From Bacteroidales bacterium (GTDB taxonomy: Bacteria; Bacteroidota; Bacteroidia; Bacteroidales; WCHB1-69): 14,962 bases of DNA. The stretch covers positions 1 through 14,962 of the forward strand of contig JAGCRI010000162.1 in the NCBI GenBank assembly GCA_017964755.1, given 5' to 3'. The translations under genes and the position numbers were made by a program. The notes under the pieces were generated by a model. The model did no database searches and was not told the origin of the DNA. It saw only the letters and a list, made by a program, of their open reading frames with translations. Below are positions 14,456 to 14,962 of this stretch, one piece after another (position 1 is the first letter of the stretch; each line of letters begins with the position of its first letter).

Positions 14456-14710
14456 AATTTTTACTACATTCTGGAGAAGCTTTTAACTCATTTATATATT
14501 TGTGTCTCATAAGGTGCTGGGGGCTGAGGTAAGACTTTTATTTCTTAATCGCCCAACATATAAGGCAGTAGACCTGCGGGCATTCTATTGTGGTTAATAT
14601 ATTAATGACTATCAATATATTATATTGGATTTATCCATAAAATCGCCTCATATTTATAAAAATATTTTAAATTATTTTCTTAAATATTAATTTTATATTA
14701 AAAATTATAT
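14456..14710. other. AT-rich intergenic stretch without a gene
   Basis: No gene is seen. A TATATTTG box lies at 14495-14502 (plus strand) with no -33 element at the usual distance. It is followed by GGTGCTGGGGGCTGAGG, the only GC-rich patch in the gap, which could be transcribed as a short RNA. CAATATATTATATTG (14613-14627) is a 15-bp AT palindrome. No T-tract hairpin was found. Confidence 0.35.
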
Positions 14711-14718
14711 TATCTTTG
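14711..14718 (+). promoter_or_regulatory. Bacteroidota -7 promoter box for the nuclease gene
   Basis: TATCTTTG fits TAnnTTTG and is 39 nt before the ATG at 14758. The upstream 20 nt are AT-only with no TTTG, so the -33 element is unclear. Confidence 0.5.
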
Positions 14719-14757
14719 CAGCAGATAAAAAAATCTAAAAACGCTAAAATAACAAAT

Positions 14758-14962
14758 ATGACTACAAAAGAAAAACCTCAAAACATCAATCTGCTGACAG
14801 ACTTCGGATTCAAGCGCTTCTTCGGTACGGAACAATACAAGAAGAATCTGATTCATTTCCTCAACGCATTCCTCGGTCAATACATCGGACCGGTCAAAGA
14901 CATCAGATATTTGCCTACGGAGCAACTCGGCCTACGTGAAAGTGAGAAGCGTCTCGTCTTCG
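14758..14962 (+). CDS. PD-(D/E)XK nuclease/transposase family (Rpn type), 3' cut by window
   Basis: The visible 68 residues begin MTTKEKPQNINLLTDFGFKRFFG and continue KNLIHFLNAFL, then a segment ending EKRLVF. The opening TDFGFKRFFG and the helix after it are the hallmark of the PDDEXK_2 family (Rpn recombination-promoting nucleases, often called transposases), common in many copies in Bacteroidales. The catalytic Asp that follows RLVF in the family lies beyond the window edge, so activity cannot be judged. It has its own -7 box (14711-14718) and is separated by about 400 nt from the efflux genes. Rpn proteins are mobile-gene or defence-associated. Confidence 0.85.
   Translation, partial: MTTKEKPQNINLLTDFGFKRFFGTEQYKKNLIHFLNAFLGQYIGPVKDIRYLPTEQLGLRESEKRLVF

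Overview
The window looks like chromosomal DNA of a Bacteroidota bacterium, probably Bacteroidales. Several genes are preceded by the TAnnTTTG -7 box of this phylum, Shine-Dalgarno sequences are mostly absent, and the efflux genes and the terminal PD-(D/E)XK gene have family types common there. Genus cannot be named from sequence alone.

Positions 1-3600 are AT-rich accessory DNA. They hold an orphan Rhs tip (88-858): the last ~40 residues of the Rhs core joined to a C-terminal domain with zinc-peptidase-like His/Asp motifs, suggesting a peptidoglycan-cleaving toxin. A gene for an exported protein overlaps it by 4 bp and is the natural immunity candidate. A second exported orphan (1595-2107) follows, then a stretch packed with hairpins (2232-2543), then a second copy of the promoter-bearing repeat that precedes the Rhs tip. 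That copy leads into only a decayed tip-like remnant. A third exported protein (2883-3584) with MORN-like repeats closes the region. It reads as an Rhs tip/immunity graveyard with one apparently intact pair.

Positions 3834-11201 are denser and less AT-rich, all on the plus strand. A class I/II PLP-dependent aminotransferase stands alone. It is followed by a tight run of four envelope proteins: an LPP20-like lipoprotein, a lipoprotein with three 89-residue repeats and a C-terminal CsgG/LpoB-like domain, an exported LPP20-like protein with an Ig-like middle, and an exported coiled-coil protein with a transglutaminase-like Cys-His-Asp triad. Endonuclease III (nth) starts 7 nt after the fourth gene. 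The four envelope genes look like parts of one uncharacterised periplasmic or outer-membrane assembly.

Positions 11212-14341 are on the minus strand: a TetR-family regulator, a TolC-family outer membrane protein and a lipoprotein periplasmic adaptor, in the usual efflux order but with no RND pump gene after the adaptor, because nth converges from the other side 10 bp away. An AT-rich gap with a GTTAAC inverted repeat follows. The window ends inside a PD-(D/E)XK (Rpn-type) nuclease/transposase gene at 14758.
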